This document shows, piece by piece, positions 32,006 through 40,165 of a DNA stretch of 60,444 nucleotides. Source of the DNA: Ancylobacter polymorphus (GTDB lineage: Bacteria > Pseudomonadota > Alphaproteobacteria > Rhizobiales > Xanthobacteraceae); NCBI RefSeq assembly GCF_030813495.1, contig NZ_JAUSUI010000013.1, positions 1 to 60,444 of the forward strand, read 5' to 3'. Every line of letters begins with the position of its first letter. The stretch's first letter is position 1. The notes beneath the pieces were generated by a model that did no database searches, had not been told where the DNA came from, and was given only the letters and a program-made list of their open reading frames with translations. Made by a program: the position numbers and the translations under genes.

Positions 32006-33493
32006 ATGGCCGAACTGCAGTCGACTAACCGGGTCAAGCTGTCGAAGGTGCGCGAGTCGACCTTCGGCGTGACCCCCACCAGTCCGGTGTTCAAGGAGGT
32101 CCGCCAGACCTCCTCCGGCCTCGCCAACAACCCGAACACGGTCATCTCCAACGAGATCCGTTCCGACAGGCAGGTCACCGATCTCATCCTGACCGGCATC
32201 ACCTCCGGCGGCCCGATCGGCGGCGAACTGTCGTTCAAGTCGGTGGACGATGACCTCGAAGAGGCGCTGCAGGGCACCTGGACGACCAAGCCGACCCGCG
32301 ACAATAACGGTACGGCGGACAGCGTCATCACCGCCGTGGCGGCGTCCAGCGACACTTATACCGTCACCACTGGAACGGCGTTTCTCACCAACCATATCGT
32401 GCTCGCCGAGGGCTTCGGTGAGGCTGCGAACAACAGCGTCTTCATCGCTCAAGCCGGTTCCAACGCGACGTCGGTGATCGCGCCGTCTTCGCCCGGCCTC
32501 GCCGACGAATCTGCCCCACCCGGCGCTGCTGTGCTTCGCGCGGTGGGTTATCAGGGCGCCTCGGGAGACATCGTGGCAACGGTCACCGGTGGAAACGCGC
32601 TCACCTCCACGACGCTGAACTTCACCACGCTGGGCCTCAATGTCGGCGAGTGGATCAAGATCGGCGGCGTGGCCACCAACACCTTCTTCGCCAGCACGGC
32701 GGCGAACAACGACTGGGTCCGCATCTCCGCCATCACTGCGAACCGTCTCTCCTTCGACATCGTCCCGACCGGCTGGGGTGCGGACGCCGGCACCAGCAAG
32801 ACGATCCAGATCTATTTCGGCGACTTCCTGATCAATGGCACTACCAAGCGCTCCAACACGTTCGAGCGCCAGTATCTCGACCATTCGCCGGTCACCTATG
32901 AATACCTGACCGGCCAGACGCTCGACACGCTGGCGATCGATGCGCCCCAGCAGGCGATCGTGACCGTGGCCAAGACCTATATCGGCGCGAACGGCACCAC
33001 GACCACGACCCGCGCCTCCGGCGCCTCGGATGTGGCGGCGCCGACCAAGTTCGTGATGAACTCCTCCTCCAATGTCGGCCGCATCGGATTCGATGGTTCG
33101 GCCATCACCGGCGCCAACTACGTGATGCGCGCCAACATCAACTACGCCAACAATCTGCGCCGGCAGACCGCAGTGGGCTCCGTCGCCGCTGTGGGCGTGG
33201 GAAATGGCGAGTTCAACGTCACGGGCACGCTGGAGAGCTACTTCTCCGACGCCTCGGTGCTCACCAAGATCGTCAACAACACGCTCACCTCGTTCGACCT
33301 GCGTGTCGGCCGTTCCGACGGCAACCGCGAAAAGCTGGTGTTCGACTTCCCGAGCATCAAGCTGGCGTCGGGCGCGGTCACGGTGACTGGGAAAAATGCC
33401 GACGTGATGTTGCCCGCCACCTTCCAGGCCTTCCGCGACGCCACCAAGGGCTACACGGCCTCGGTGACGCGCATCTGGTATCTCCCGAACTGA
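32006..33493 (+). CDS. Major tail tube protein
   Basis: A 495 aa protein beginning MAELQSTNRVKLSKVRESTFG with repeated beta-rich segments (GGPIGGELSFKSVDD, FNVTGTLESYFSD). This arrangement matches the tail tube family of long-tailed phages with an added Ig-like middle section. The size is large for a tube protein, suggesting surface-exposed insertions. Confidence 0.8.
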   Translation: MAELQSTNRVKLSKVRESTFGVTPTSPVFKEVRQTSSGLANNPNTVISNEIRSDRQVTDLILTGITSGGPIGGELSFKSVDDDLEEALQGTWTTKPTRDNNGTADSVITAVAASSDTYTVTTGTAFLTNHIVLAEGFGEAANNSVFIAQAGSNATSVIAPSSPGLADESAPPGAAVLRAVGYQGASGDIVATVTGGNALTSTTLNFTTLGLNVGEWIKIGGVATNTFFASTAANNDWVRISAITANRLSFDIVPTGWGADAGTSKTIQIYFGDFLINGTTKRSNTFERQYLDHSPVTYEYLTGQTLDTLAIDAPQQAIVTVAKTYIGANGTTTTTRASGASDVAAPTKFVMNSSSNVGRIGFDGSAITGANYVMRANINYANNLRRQTAVGSVAAVGVGNGEFNVTGTLESYFSDASVLTKIVNNTLTSFDLRVGRSDGNREKLVFDFPSIKLASGAVTVTGKNADVMLPATFQAFRDATKGYTASVTRIWYLPN

Positions 33494-33500
33494 GGACCCC

Positions 33501-33917
33501 ATGAAGCTCTCGAAAATCCGTAGCGGTGTCGCGAAAGCCGAGGCCGGCGCCTGGGTGCGCAATCTGCCCATCGACGGCCTCGACGATCTCGCCCTCAAGG
33601 TGCGCGGCGCCTTCAACAACGATGCGGTGCGTCTTCAGGGGAAGCTCATCGCCGAACTGCCGAAGAATGAGCGCAAGCCGCTCTCTCCCGAGAACGAAGT
33701 GCGCATCAGCGTCGAGTTGGCGGTGGAAGCCCTGCTGATCGACTGGGCTAAGCTGGAAGACGAGAACGGCAAGCCCATTCCTTTCTCGAAGGACAAGGCG
33801 CGCGAACTTCTGACCGATCCCGACATCGGCCACGTGCTGCGCAACGCCGTCGGCCTCTCCGCCCGCATCGTCGCCTCGCAAGGCGAGGAAGAGCTTGAGG
33901 CCGACGCAAAAAACTGA
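33501..33917 (+). CDS. Tail assembly chaperone, short product (G-like)
   Basis: A 138 aa helical protein (LPIDGLDDLALKVRGAFN, PENEVRISVELAVEALLIDW) immediately after the tube gene. Its last codons are GCA AAA AAC TGA, which contain a slippery heptamer. A fraction of ribosomes should continue into the -1 frame to give the long GT form. Confidence 0.8.
   Translation: MKLSKIRSGVAKAEAGAWVRNLPIDGLDDLALKVRGAFNNDAVRLQGKLIAELPKNERKPLSPENEVRISVELAVEALLIDWAKLEDENGKPIPFSKDKARELLTDPDIGHVLRNAVGLSARIVASQGEEELEADAKN
33908..33914 (+). promoter_or_regulatory. Programmed -1 frameshift site A_AAA_AAC
   Basis: The heptamer is in the correct register: zero-frame codons are AAA (33909-33911) and AAC (33912-33914), then TGA. 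The -1 frame then stays open for 113 codons to 34255, encoding a protein-like sequence. This is the classical G/GT arrangement. Confidence 0.85.
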
Positions 33918-34255
33918 TCGAGGCCCTCGACTGGAAGCTCGAGTGGGGGCCTCACGCACAGCGCATTCTGGCGGCGCATCCGGGCGACCCCAACGAACTG
34001 CCTTTCATGCAGAGCAAGCCAGCGCTTGAAGATCACCTGTGGCCGGTGTGGAAAGCGTTCTGGGAAATCTCAAGCGACCGGCAGATTGGGTTCGGAGTTG
34101 TCGGCCCCATCCATTTCACGTCGCGTGACCGATACGCGACGCGCTACGGCATCGACGGCGTTGACGAGTTCGACCGGTTCTCCGCGCTCATCCAGGCAAT
34201 GGACGGCGTGTTCCTGGAAAAGATGAACCGGAAGAGGGAAGGAAGCGGTCAATGA
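33914..34255 (+). CDS. Tail assembly chaperone extension (T part of GT fusion)
   Basis: Read in the -1 frame from CTG at 33914, it begins LIEALDWKLEWGPHAQRIL and continues through WPVWKAFWEISSDRQIGFG to YGIDGVDEFDRFSALIQAMD. That block is conserved in tail chaperones of alphaproteobacterial phages. The fusion would be about 251 aa. An internal ATG at 34007 could give a free product but lacks need of one. Confidence 0.75.
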   Translation: MIEALDWKLEWGPHAQRILAAHPGDPNELPFMQSKPALEDHLWPVWKAFWEISSDRQIGFGVVGPIHFTSRDRYATRYGIDGVDEFDRFSALIQAMDGVFLEKMNRKREGSGQ

Positions 34256-34315
34256 AAATGACAGCCAAGTACGCCGAGCCGGTCATCATCGAAATGCCTA
34301 GCAAGCTGCGAGAGG

Positions 34316-34594
34316 CTATCGGAATTGAGTGCTCGCAAACAGGCTTGAAACGATCTCGGCGGCCTCAGCCCGAAGCCGCTCCATTGTCTCCGCCGGATCG
34401 TCGGGAGCAAGGCTGAGCATAACCTTGCCGATATCCTCGATGGTTTTGGCTTCGAAATGGAACATCAAGGATCTTGCCTTTTCAGGCGTCGAGGCCATGG
34501 CGGCGATTTCGCTCATGGTGCGAACCTGCATCGCGATCAGGGCCACAACGTAGGGCCGCAAATCTTGTCTTTCCGCCACGTCTTCCTCCCCCAT
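34316..34594 (-). CDS. Hypothetical protein, 92 aa
   Basis: A helical protein (VVALIAMQVRTMSEIAAMAS, then FEAKTIEDIGKVMLSL) encoded against the tail genes. It lies at the left border of an accessory island between the chaperones and the tape measure. No family recognised. Start placed at 34594 by the internal Met; a TTG nine bases upstream is also possible. Confidence 0.55.
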   Translation of the reverse strand: MGEEDVAERQDLRPYVVALIAMQVRTMSEIAAMASTPEKARSLMFHFEAKTIEDIGKVMLSLAPDDPAETMERLRAEAAEIVSSLFASTQFR

Positions 34595-34631
34595 TTCCCG
34601 CAAAGGTAGCAGGGACGGGAGGAGAGTCGAG

Positions 34632-34850
34632 TCAGGTGCCTTCGTCGGGCTCGGGCTCGGGGGACAGGAGGCCGTGGCCGATCAGCCAGTCGCGGAGGAT
34701 GAAGCGAATGGCTTCGGAGCGATCGTAGCCCTCTTGCCCGGCGTAAGCATCGACAGCAGCAGTCACATCCGGCGTGAGGCGAACCCCGACGCGAGGTGTG
34801 ACGCCGGTCGAAGGCCTGCCGCGCTTTTTTTGTGGGACACTAATTGACAT
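34632..34850 (-). CDS. Ribbon-helix-helix regulator, 72 aa
   Basis: MSISVPQKKRGRPSTG is a basic lead, followed by VGVRLTPDVTAAVDAYAGQE and DRSEAIRFILRDWLI: strand, helix, helix with the conserved R-SEAIR motif of CopG/Arc-like proteins. A palindrome lies six bases upstream of its start, suggesting autorepression and control of the divergent Tat-protein gene. Confidence 0.8.
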   Translation of the reverse strand: MSISVPQKKRGRPSTGVTPRVGVRLTPDVTAAVDAYAGQEGYDRSEAIRFILRDWLIGHGLLSPEPEPDEGT

Positions 34851-34855
34851 CGTGA

Positions 34856-34874
34856 TTTTATGTGTGCCATAAAA
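34856..34874. promoter_or_regulatory. Palindromic operator candidate
   Basis: TTTTATG (34856-34862) and CATAAAA (34868-34874) form a perfect inverted repeat with a 5-base spacer in the divergent intergenic region. AT-rich palindromes of this size are typical RHH targets and would overlap a -10 element. Confidence 0.6.
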
Positions 34875-34943
34875 GGCGGGCCGAAGCAAGAGCTGGAACC
34901 TCTCGCAACGGCCCTCACCACCAACCGAAATGAGGTTTCGGTC

Positions 34944-35237
34944 ATGGCTGACATCGACAATACCACGCCCAATGGCGTGAGCACGACCCGTCGTGGATTC
35001 TTTGGGCATGCGGCAGGGGCTTATCTGGCCGCCGGTGCCGTGTCCCTTGCCCTTGAAAAGGGCGTCTATGACCCGGAGGCGGCCTTGCGGCGCGCCGCCG
35101 AGGAAATCCGCAAGGCCATGAAGGCCATCGGTTCCGAAAGCTACATGATCATGGTGCGCGAAGAGCAAAGCGGCCAGGCCGTAGCGAAGCACTTCGACCG
35201 CAACGGCAAGAAGCACTGGCTCATCGAGCTGGCTTGA
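34944..35237 (+). CDS. Predicted Tat-exported protein, 97 aa
   Basis: The start at 34944 has GAGG upstream. Residues 14-38 contain TTRRGFFGHAAGAYLAAGAV, a twin-arginine motif and hydrophobic core. The mature part is short, helical and charged (AEEIRKAMKAIGSES). An earlier in-frame ATG at 34860 falls inside the palindrome and is less likely. Role unknown; expression is probably controlled by the divergent RHH protein. Confidence 0.6.
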   Translation: MADIDNTTPNGVSTTRRGFFGHAAGAYLAAGAVSLALEKGVYDPEAALRRAAEEIRKAMKAIGSESYMIMVREEQSGQAVAKHFDRNGKKHWLIELA

Positions 35238-35371
35238 ACACTTGACCAATCGACTTCCCCCGCCGCCATGGGGGTTTGATGCGACCGCGAGCTTCATGGG
35301 CTCCGGCGGTCGTTAGCGACCACCTGTACGCATCCAGGTCTTGGCGGGCCGGATGCCCATGGAGACTGAAA

Positions 35372-36037
35372 ATGGCTGCTGCCAAAAAGGAAACGACAGC
35401 GATCGAGCTGCCGAAGCTTGATATCCAGATGATGGAAGTGACGATCATCGGCGATACCCCGTTGATCACGCATGCATGGTCGGTGAAGGCAAAGCGCGAG
35501 ATGCTGCAGAAGCAGATGAAGGCGGCGAAAGGCGCCAAGGAAGCGAAGGACCCAAAAGCCGATTTCGAGCAGTCCATGTATCGCTTCGAGGATGGGGGCT
35601 ACGGTTTTCCGTCAGTGGCGTTCAAGGCCGCGGCTGTTACTGCTGTCACGAGCGTCTCAGGGTTGACGAAGGTCGCGGCCCGTCAGGCGTTCCATGTCGT
35701 CGGCGATGGGGTGGACGTGAAGGGCGCCTTTGACGGCACGTCGGCCCGGCTCAACCTCGTGCGGATTGAGGGCGGCACGCCCCGGATGCGCGAAGACATG
35801 GTCAAGGTGGGCATGGGCACCGCAGATCTTCGCTACCGGGCCGAGTTCTGGCCTTGGCGGGCTGACCTGCTCATTCGCTTCAATGCCAACGTGCTGTCGC
35901 CGGCGCAGATTCTCAACATCGTGAACGTCGCTGGGTTCGCGTGCGGCGTCGGAGAATGGAGGCCGGAGCGAGATGGCGAGAGCGGCATGTTTCATGTCGC
36001 GACCGAGGCCGACATGGCGAAGCTGGAGGCGGCGTGA
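35372..36037 (+). CDS. Conserved phage protein, possible RAMP/Cas7-like fold
   Basis: A 221 aa protein I do not recognise by name. After a 20-residue lead it begins VTIIGDTPLITH, then a Lys/Ala-rich helical linker (44-62), then GYGFPSVAFKAAAVTAV (76-92), and near the C-terminus GVGEWRPERDGESGMFHV. The FPSVAFKAA block recalls the PxSxxKGAxR element, and the Gly-rich end recalls the GxGxxRSxGYG element, of RAMP proteins in type I/III CRISPR complexes. This is a weak by-eye similarity. It overlaps the next gene (TGATG) and is followed by a G-rich pentamer array. Confidence 0.5.
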   Translation: MAAAKKETTAIELPKLDIQMMEVTIIGDTPLITHAWSVKAKREMLQKQMKAAKGAKEAKDPKADFEQSMYRFEDGGYGFPSVAFKAAAVTAVTSVSGLTKVAARQAFHVVGDGVDVKGAFDGTSARLNLVRIEGGTPRMREDMVKVGMGTADLRYRAEFWPWRADLLIRFNANVLSPAQILNIVNVAGFACGVGEWRPERDGESGMFHVATEADMAKLEAA

Positions 36038-36537
36038 TGCGGATCGCAGGATTCGAATTCAGCGAGGGCGCGCGGTTCCAGGCCGGCGCCAGCGCGGACG
36101 CGCAGGCAGTGGGTGAACATCTGGAACTGCTTCGCCAGCAACAGCACGGCGAACTGACGCCGGAAGACGTGTTGAACGACGCAGCAAACCCGAACAGCCC
36201 TCTTCATTCCTTCTTCGAATGGAGTGACACTGAGGCGGCCCGGCAGTACCGCCTTAGTCAGGCGCGGGGTCTTATCCGCGCTGTCGTCGCGGTCTATGTG
36301 CAGGACGACAAGCCGGCGGTGCGGGCCAAGGCCTATGTCCACATCAACGAGCCCGGCGCCCCGCATTATCGCGAGACTGGACACGCGATGAGCCAGAAGA
36401 AGACCCGCGATCTCGTGCTCCAGCGCGCGTGGCGAGAATTCCAGCAATGGAAGGCACGCTACCGGGACCTGAAGGAATTTTCGGAGCTGTTCACGGTCGC
36501 CGAAGAAGTGGAGCGAAAGCTGCTCAAGAAGCAGTAA
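36037..36537 (+). CDS. Conserved partner protein, HSFFEW motif, 166 aa
   Basis: Coupled by TGATG to the possible RAMP-like gene. Key blocks are NPNSPLHSFFEWSDTEAARQ (51-70) and LSQARGLIRAVVAVY, then a positively charged helical C-terminus (QRAWREFQQWKARYRDLKEF). Proteins with the HSFFEW block accompany similar genes in other phages as far as I recall, but I cannot verify that. Function unknown; nucleic-acid binding is plausible. Confidence 0.55.
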   Translation: MRIAGFEFSEGARFQAGASADAQAVGEHLELLRQQQHGELTPEDVLNDAANPNSPLHSFFEWSDTEAARQYRLSQARGLIRAVVAVYVQDDKPAVRAKAYVHINEPGAPHYRETGHAMSQKKTRDLVLQRAWREFQQWKARYRDLKEFSELFTVAEEVERKLLKKQ

Positions 36538-36582
36538 GTTGAGGGGTTATGCCGAGAGTTCCCCTCTGAACCTCGGGCGCCG

Positions 36583-36860
36583 TCAGGCGGGCAGGGCAGG
36601 AAAGGTTAGGCGGGGACAGGTCAGGCAAGGCAAGTTGTGGCGTGGCAGGCAAGTCTAGGAGTGGCTTGGCGAGGCTTGTTCCGGTTCGGCCTGTTAAGGC
36701 AGGCGCGGAATGGCAAGTTGCGGTCAGGTGTGTCAAGGCAAGGCCCGTTTAGGCAGGCTGGGATTGGCTTGTTATGGCGAGGCTAGGCTGCGCGGGGCAG
36801 GCAAGCCGAGGTGTGTCAAGGCGCGCTCTGGTGCGGCGAGGCGCGGCCAGGCGAGCAAGG
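36583..36860 (+). repeat. Degenerate G-rich pentanucleotide array
   Basis: About 55 imperfect 5-base units with consensus WGGCN (archetype AGGCA) and a second unit type NGTTN. Register is kept for most of ~280 bases with a few 4-base units. Example at 36623-36641: AGGCAAGGCAAGTTGTGGC. Strong G-over-C skew on the plus strand; no protein-like frame. It begins ~45 bases after the HSFFEW gene and ends at a strong terminator, so it is probably the 3' part of that transcript. Confidence 0.75.
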
Positions 36861-36870
36861 GATGGGAACG

Positions 36871-36899
36871 AAAAGGGCGGCTTGCAAGCCGCCCTTTTT
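36871..36899. terminator. Strong bidirectional terminator
   Basis: A perfect 20-base palindrome (36875-36894, GGGCGGCTTG and its complement) is flanked by AAAA on the left and TTTTT on the right. It ends the array transcript on the plus strand and the convergent secreted-protein gene on the minus strand. Confidence 0.9.
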
Positions 36900-36900
36900 A

Positions 36901-37419
36901 TCATTTTGGACGCGTCTCCCATGCGGATATCATGCTGTCCAAAGCTTCGCCAAAACCTTGCAGAGATGTGGCATAAGGAGAAATCCCGCAATAAGGCCAA
37001 AGTGCTTGCTCCTCTCGGACAAATATATTTCCACTTTTCATTGTTTTTATCTGATTCTTAATATCCATTTTATCTATACGAACTCCATCTACAGCCATAC
37101 GTTTTGGCGCCCCGATGCCACACTCGTCCCAATGCGTCGGCTTTACTAATCTTAATCCTTTTGCATCTATTTCGACAATTTTCTTAATATTAAGTATTTG
37201 CGATGATCCTATTAAGCGGCCTTTCCCTGTATTATTTACAGTCATCCAACAATAGTTTCTCCTGGCTTCGCCAAAAGCGTCATTCTTTTCAAAATCGCAG
37301 CCAAATGTGAATTCTGGAGTGCCTTTGTATTGTAACTCTTCAAAAAATGTTTCAGCTGTACCCCTTTGGCTAACCGTCGCAAAGAATATTGCTGTCAGAA
37401 GAGATAATATTGCGCGCAT
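36901..37419 (-). CDS. Secreted protein, AT-rich moron, 172 aa
   Basis: Start at 37419 gives a signal peptide (MRAILSLLTAIFFATVSQ, cleavage likely after GTA). The mature part has four cysteines (FGCDFEKN, NYCWMTVNN, DECGIG, PYCGIS) that could form two disulfides. The gene is clearly AT-richer than everything around it, with A/T-ending codons, and its DNA looks recently acquired. It runs against the tail operon. Family unknown. Confidence 0.75.
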   Translation of the reverse strand: MRAILSLLTAIFFATVSQRGTAETFFEELQYKGTPEFTFGCDFEKNDAFGEARRNYCWMTVNNTGKGRLIGSSQILNIKKIVEIDAKGLRLVKPTHWDECGIGAPKRMAVDGVRIDKMDIKNQIKTMKSGNIFVREEQALWPYCGISPYATSLQGFGEALDSMISAWETRPK

Positions 37420-37462
37420 ATCACGCCCTCCGGTTGCATCTAGCAAAAGGATAATTAAGCCT

Positions 37463-39718
37463 ATGGCCTCTGTCGAAGAAATCCGCCGGGTGACCGTGCA
37501 GGCCAAGTCTGAGGGCGTGCAGCAGGTCACCAATGAGGTGAACCAACTGTCGGCCGCGCAGGAGAACCTCGCCCGCGAAAGCCAGACGACGGCGACCGTC
37601 ACCGACATGCAGTCCCGATCCCTGCTGAGCCAGGAAAAGGCTCTTGAGCGGCTTCAGACCCGTTATGACATGGCGTATCGCGCGCAGCAGAACATGACGC
37701 GCGACATGGACCTACTGAACAAGAGCCGGGGGCAGGGGCTCGTCACCGATGAGCGCTATGCGGAACTGCAGGGCCTGATCGCGGCCCACTACGTCGACAC
37801 GTCGGCCGGCGCGAAGGCGGTGGGGGATGCCACCAAGTTCGCCAGCCACGAGGTAAGCAACCTCGCGGCACAGGTGACCGACCTCGGCGTGCAGGTGCTC
37901 GGCGGCCAGTCTTTCGGCACCGCAATGATTCAGCAGGGGCCGCAGATTGCCGCCGTCATGGGAGATCGTGGCGTCAAAGGTGCTCTGGTCGGCATCGGCG
38001 CGGCCATGGCGTCGCTGGTCACGCCGACGACGCTTTTGCTCGGTGGCCTTACGGTTGGCGCCTACGCGGTGGCTGCGGCATTCGACGCCATGAGCGGATC
38101 GGCGGATGACGTAGAGGAGCGGCTGAAGAAGCACGAGGAGCTCGTGCAGCGCATCGCCGACCGGTATGGCGACGCTCGCGACAAGGCTATCGAGTTCAGC
38201 GAGGCGCGGCACCTCAACGATATCGCCGACGCGAAAGAGAACTTGGAGTCGCTGCGGAAGGCTTACGACGAAGCGGAAAAGAGGCTTGTGCAGGGCCTTT
38301 CCGATAAGTCCGTCTCGATCGACACGGCCGGCAACATCGTCCAGAGCTCCGGTTACGAGGCGTTCGCCGAGGTGTTGGCCAAGGTCCGCCAGGAGGCAAA
38401 GGACGGCGTTGTTGATGTCGAGGGCTTCCGCGCCGCCGTGTGGGCGGTCATGGAGGCTTCCAGCGACCCGGCGGTGAAGGCGCTGGGGCAGGACTATCGG
38501 GCATTGGGCGCAGAGGCGCAGAAGTCCGCCGACGGTCTTCTGGCCGCTGAAGGCGCACTGAACAAGGTGCAGTCCACGCTCGGCGCCACGGCGGCGATGA
38601 TGGACAAGTTCCGCGATGCCATGAAGAATTTCGACAAGGATCAGAAGATCCTTGCCGGCATGCAGGAACGGCTCAACCTGGGCACCGATCCGCGGAAGCA
38701 GTTCATCGCCGGCGAGGTGGGAAAGCTCTCCGACACCGCGACGGATGACGACATCGCGAAGGCCAGGGAACTGGCCGGCCGGCTCTATGATCAAGCGGAG
38801 GCACAGAAGGCGGCCAATTCCGCAGCGCGCGACGCCGAGAACCGGCAAAAGCAACTGGATCGCGCCTATGAGCGCAGCAAGCAGCAGGTGGACGACTATG
38901 TCCGCGACATCGAGCTCCAGACCCAGGCTTTCGGCCTGTCCGCTGCCGAGACAGAACGGCTGCGGGTCCGGCAGGAACTGCTGACCAATGCGCAGCGCGC
39001 CGGCAAGGAAGCAACCGCCGAGCTCTATGCCGAGATTGAGGCCTACGCTGACCGCGCTGCTGTTGCCGCGCAGAAGTATGAGGATCTGCAGAAGCAGCAG
39101 GATGCGTTCAACGACGCCGCCAACGGCTTCGCCCAGCTGGGTTATGACGCCTTCTCCGGGCTGATCCAGGGCGGCAAGGAATTCGGCGATGTCGTCACCG
39201 ATCTCACGAACAAGCTGCTGGAGATGGCGCTGCAGGCGGCGCTGCTCGGCACCGGGCCGTTGGCCGGCCTGTTTGGCACGACGGGCACCAACGGGGCGCC
39301 AGGCGGCATTCTCGGCTCGCTGGTGACCGGCCTCATGGGCGCCACGGTGCCGGGCAACGCCGCCGGCAATGACAATTGGCGAGGCGGCCTGTCCATCGTC
39401 GGCGAGCACGGGCCGGAACTAGTGAACCTGCCCAAGGGCTCTCAGGTGAGCCCGACGCAGGATGTGTTCGGCGCACTGCGGGCGATGGCGTCCATGGCGG
39501 CGGCCGGCGGCGGCTCTCAGGTCAACGTGCAGGTCGTCAACAATGCCGGCGCCAAGGTGGGTGTCGAGAAATCGACCGGTGCCAACGGCGAGGTGAACCT
39601 GAAGCTGACGATCGACCGTATGGTCGAAGACGCCATGCTGAACCAGGTGCAGGGGCGCGGGCGCGTCGCGCGGGCCTTTGAGACGCAGTACCCGAACATG
39701 CGCAGGGCGACCGCCTGA
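37463..39718 (+). CDS. Tail tape measure protein
   Basis: A 751 aa protein starting at 37463 (MASVEEIRRVTVQAKSEG). Long coiled coils (VNQLSAAQENLARES; AEAQKKAEFD-type patterns in the middle), a hydrophobic pair near 190-225 (LVGIGAAMASLVTPTTLLLG) and a glycine-rich C-terminus with GGLSIVGEHGPELVNLPKGS, the hallmark end of tape measure proteins. Its length sets tail length. Confidence 0.9.
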   Translation: MASVEEIRRVTVQAKSEGVQQVTNEVNQLSAAQENLARESQTTATVTDMQSRSLLSQEKALERLQTRYDMAYRAQQNMTRDMDLLNKSRGQGLVTDERYAELQGLIAAHYVDTSAGAKAVGDATKFASHEVSNLAAQVTDLGVQVLGGQSFGTAMIQQGPQIAAVMGDRGVKGALVGIGAAMASLVTPTTLLLGGLTVGAYAVAAAFDAMSGSADDVEERLKKHEELVQRIADRYGDARDKAIEFSEARHLNDIADAKENLESLRKAYDEAEKRLVQGLSDKSVSIDTAGNIVQSSGYEAFAEVLAKVRQEAKDGVVDVEGFRAAVWAVMEASSDPAVKALGQDYRALGAEAQKSADGLLAAEGALNKVQSTLGATAAMMDKFRDAMKNFDKDQKILAGMQERLNLGTDPRKQFIAGEVGKLSDTATDDDIAKARELAGRLYDQAEAQKAANSAARDAENRQKQLDRAYERSKQQVDDYVRDIELQTQAFGLSAAETERLRVRQELLTNAQRAGKEATAELYAEIEAYADRAAVAAQKYEDLQKQQDAFNDAANGFAQLGYDAFSGLIQGGKEFGDVVTDLTNKLLEMALQAALLGTGPLAGLFGTTGTNGAPGGILGSLVTGLMGATVPGNAAGNDNWRGGLSIVGEHGPELVNLPKGSQVSPTQDVFGALRAMASMAAAGGGSQVNVQVVNNAGAKVGVEKSTGANGEVNLKLTIDRMVEDAMLNQVQGRGRVARAFETQYPNMRRATA

Positions 39719-40158
39719 TGACCTATCCCGAATGGCCGCTCGCCCTGCCGTACCAGCCCTGGCGCGACCAGTGGGGCTATAAGCCGGGCCGGGACGCCCT
39801 GGCCACGGAGATGGAAGGCGGGGACACAAGGCAGCGCCGCCGGCCGGGCGATGATGTCGGCACCATGCAATGGGGCCGGGTCTTTACCGATGCGGAGATG
39901 GCGACCTGGGACGGTTTCCTCGTCAACATCTCCGGCGGTGCCGCGCGCTTCCTGATGCTCGTGCCCACCAAGGGCGCGACCTATGAGACGCGGGTCGTGC
40001 AGATCGTCGGCGGCTTTGGCGGCGTCTCCTATTCCGCCGTGGGTGTCGAGACGCAGGTAACGTTCTCGCTGACGGTCTTCCCGGCCGAAATGGTGCCGTT
40101 CGGGCGGCTCGACTTCGCCTATCCCGCGAACTCCCAGTACATCCCCCTCTGCTTCTGA
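39718..40158 (+). CDS. Minor tail protein, 146 aa
   Basis: Begins MTYPEWPLALPYQPWRDQWG and overlaps the tape measure stop. The central FTDAEMATWDGFLVNISGG and the conserved C-terminus recall distal-tail proteins that follow the tape measure. Probably part of the baseplate hub. Confidence 0.7.
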   Translation: MTYPEWPLALPYQPWRDQWGYKPGRDALATEMEGGDTRQRRRPGDDVGTMQWGRVFTDAEMATWDGFLVNISGGAARFLMLVPTKGATYETRVVQIVGGFGGVSYSAVGVETQVTFSLTVFPAEMVPFGRLDFAYPANSQYIPLCF

Positions 40159-40165
40159 GGCATTC

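Noticed and set aside
34252..34416. 54-codon plus frame right after the long chaperone product
   Set aside because: The start overlaps the stop as ATGA, but the second half lies opposite a better minus-strand gene and its composition is poor.
36583..36860. Pentamer region as a CRISPR array
   Set aside because: Units are 5 bases, no spacer of 25-40 bases, and no Cas1/Cas2 nearby.
37712..39409. Minus-strand frame (565 codons) opposite the tape measure gene
   Set aside because: Shadow of a long coiled-coil gene; no ribosome-binding site or domain.
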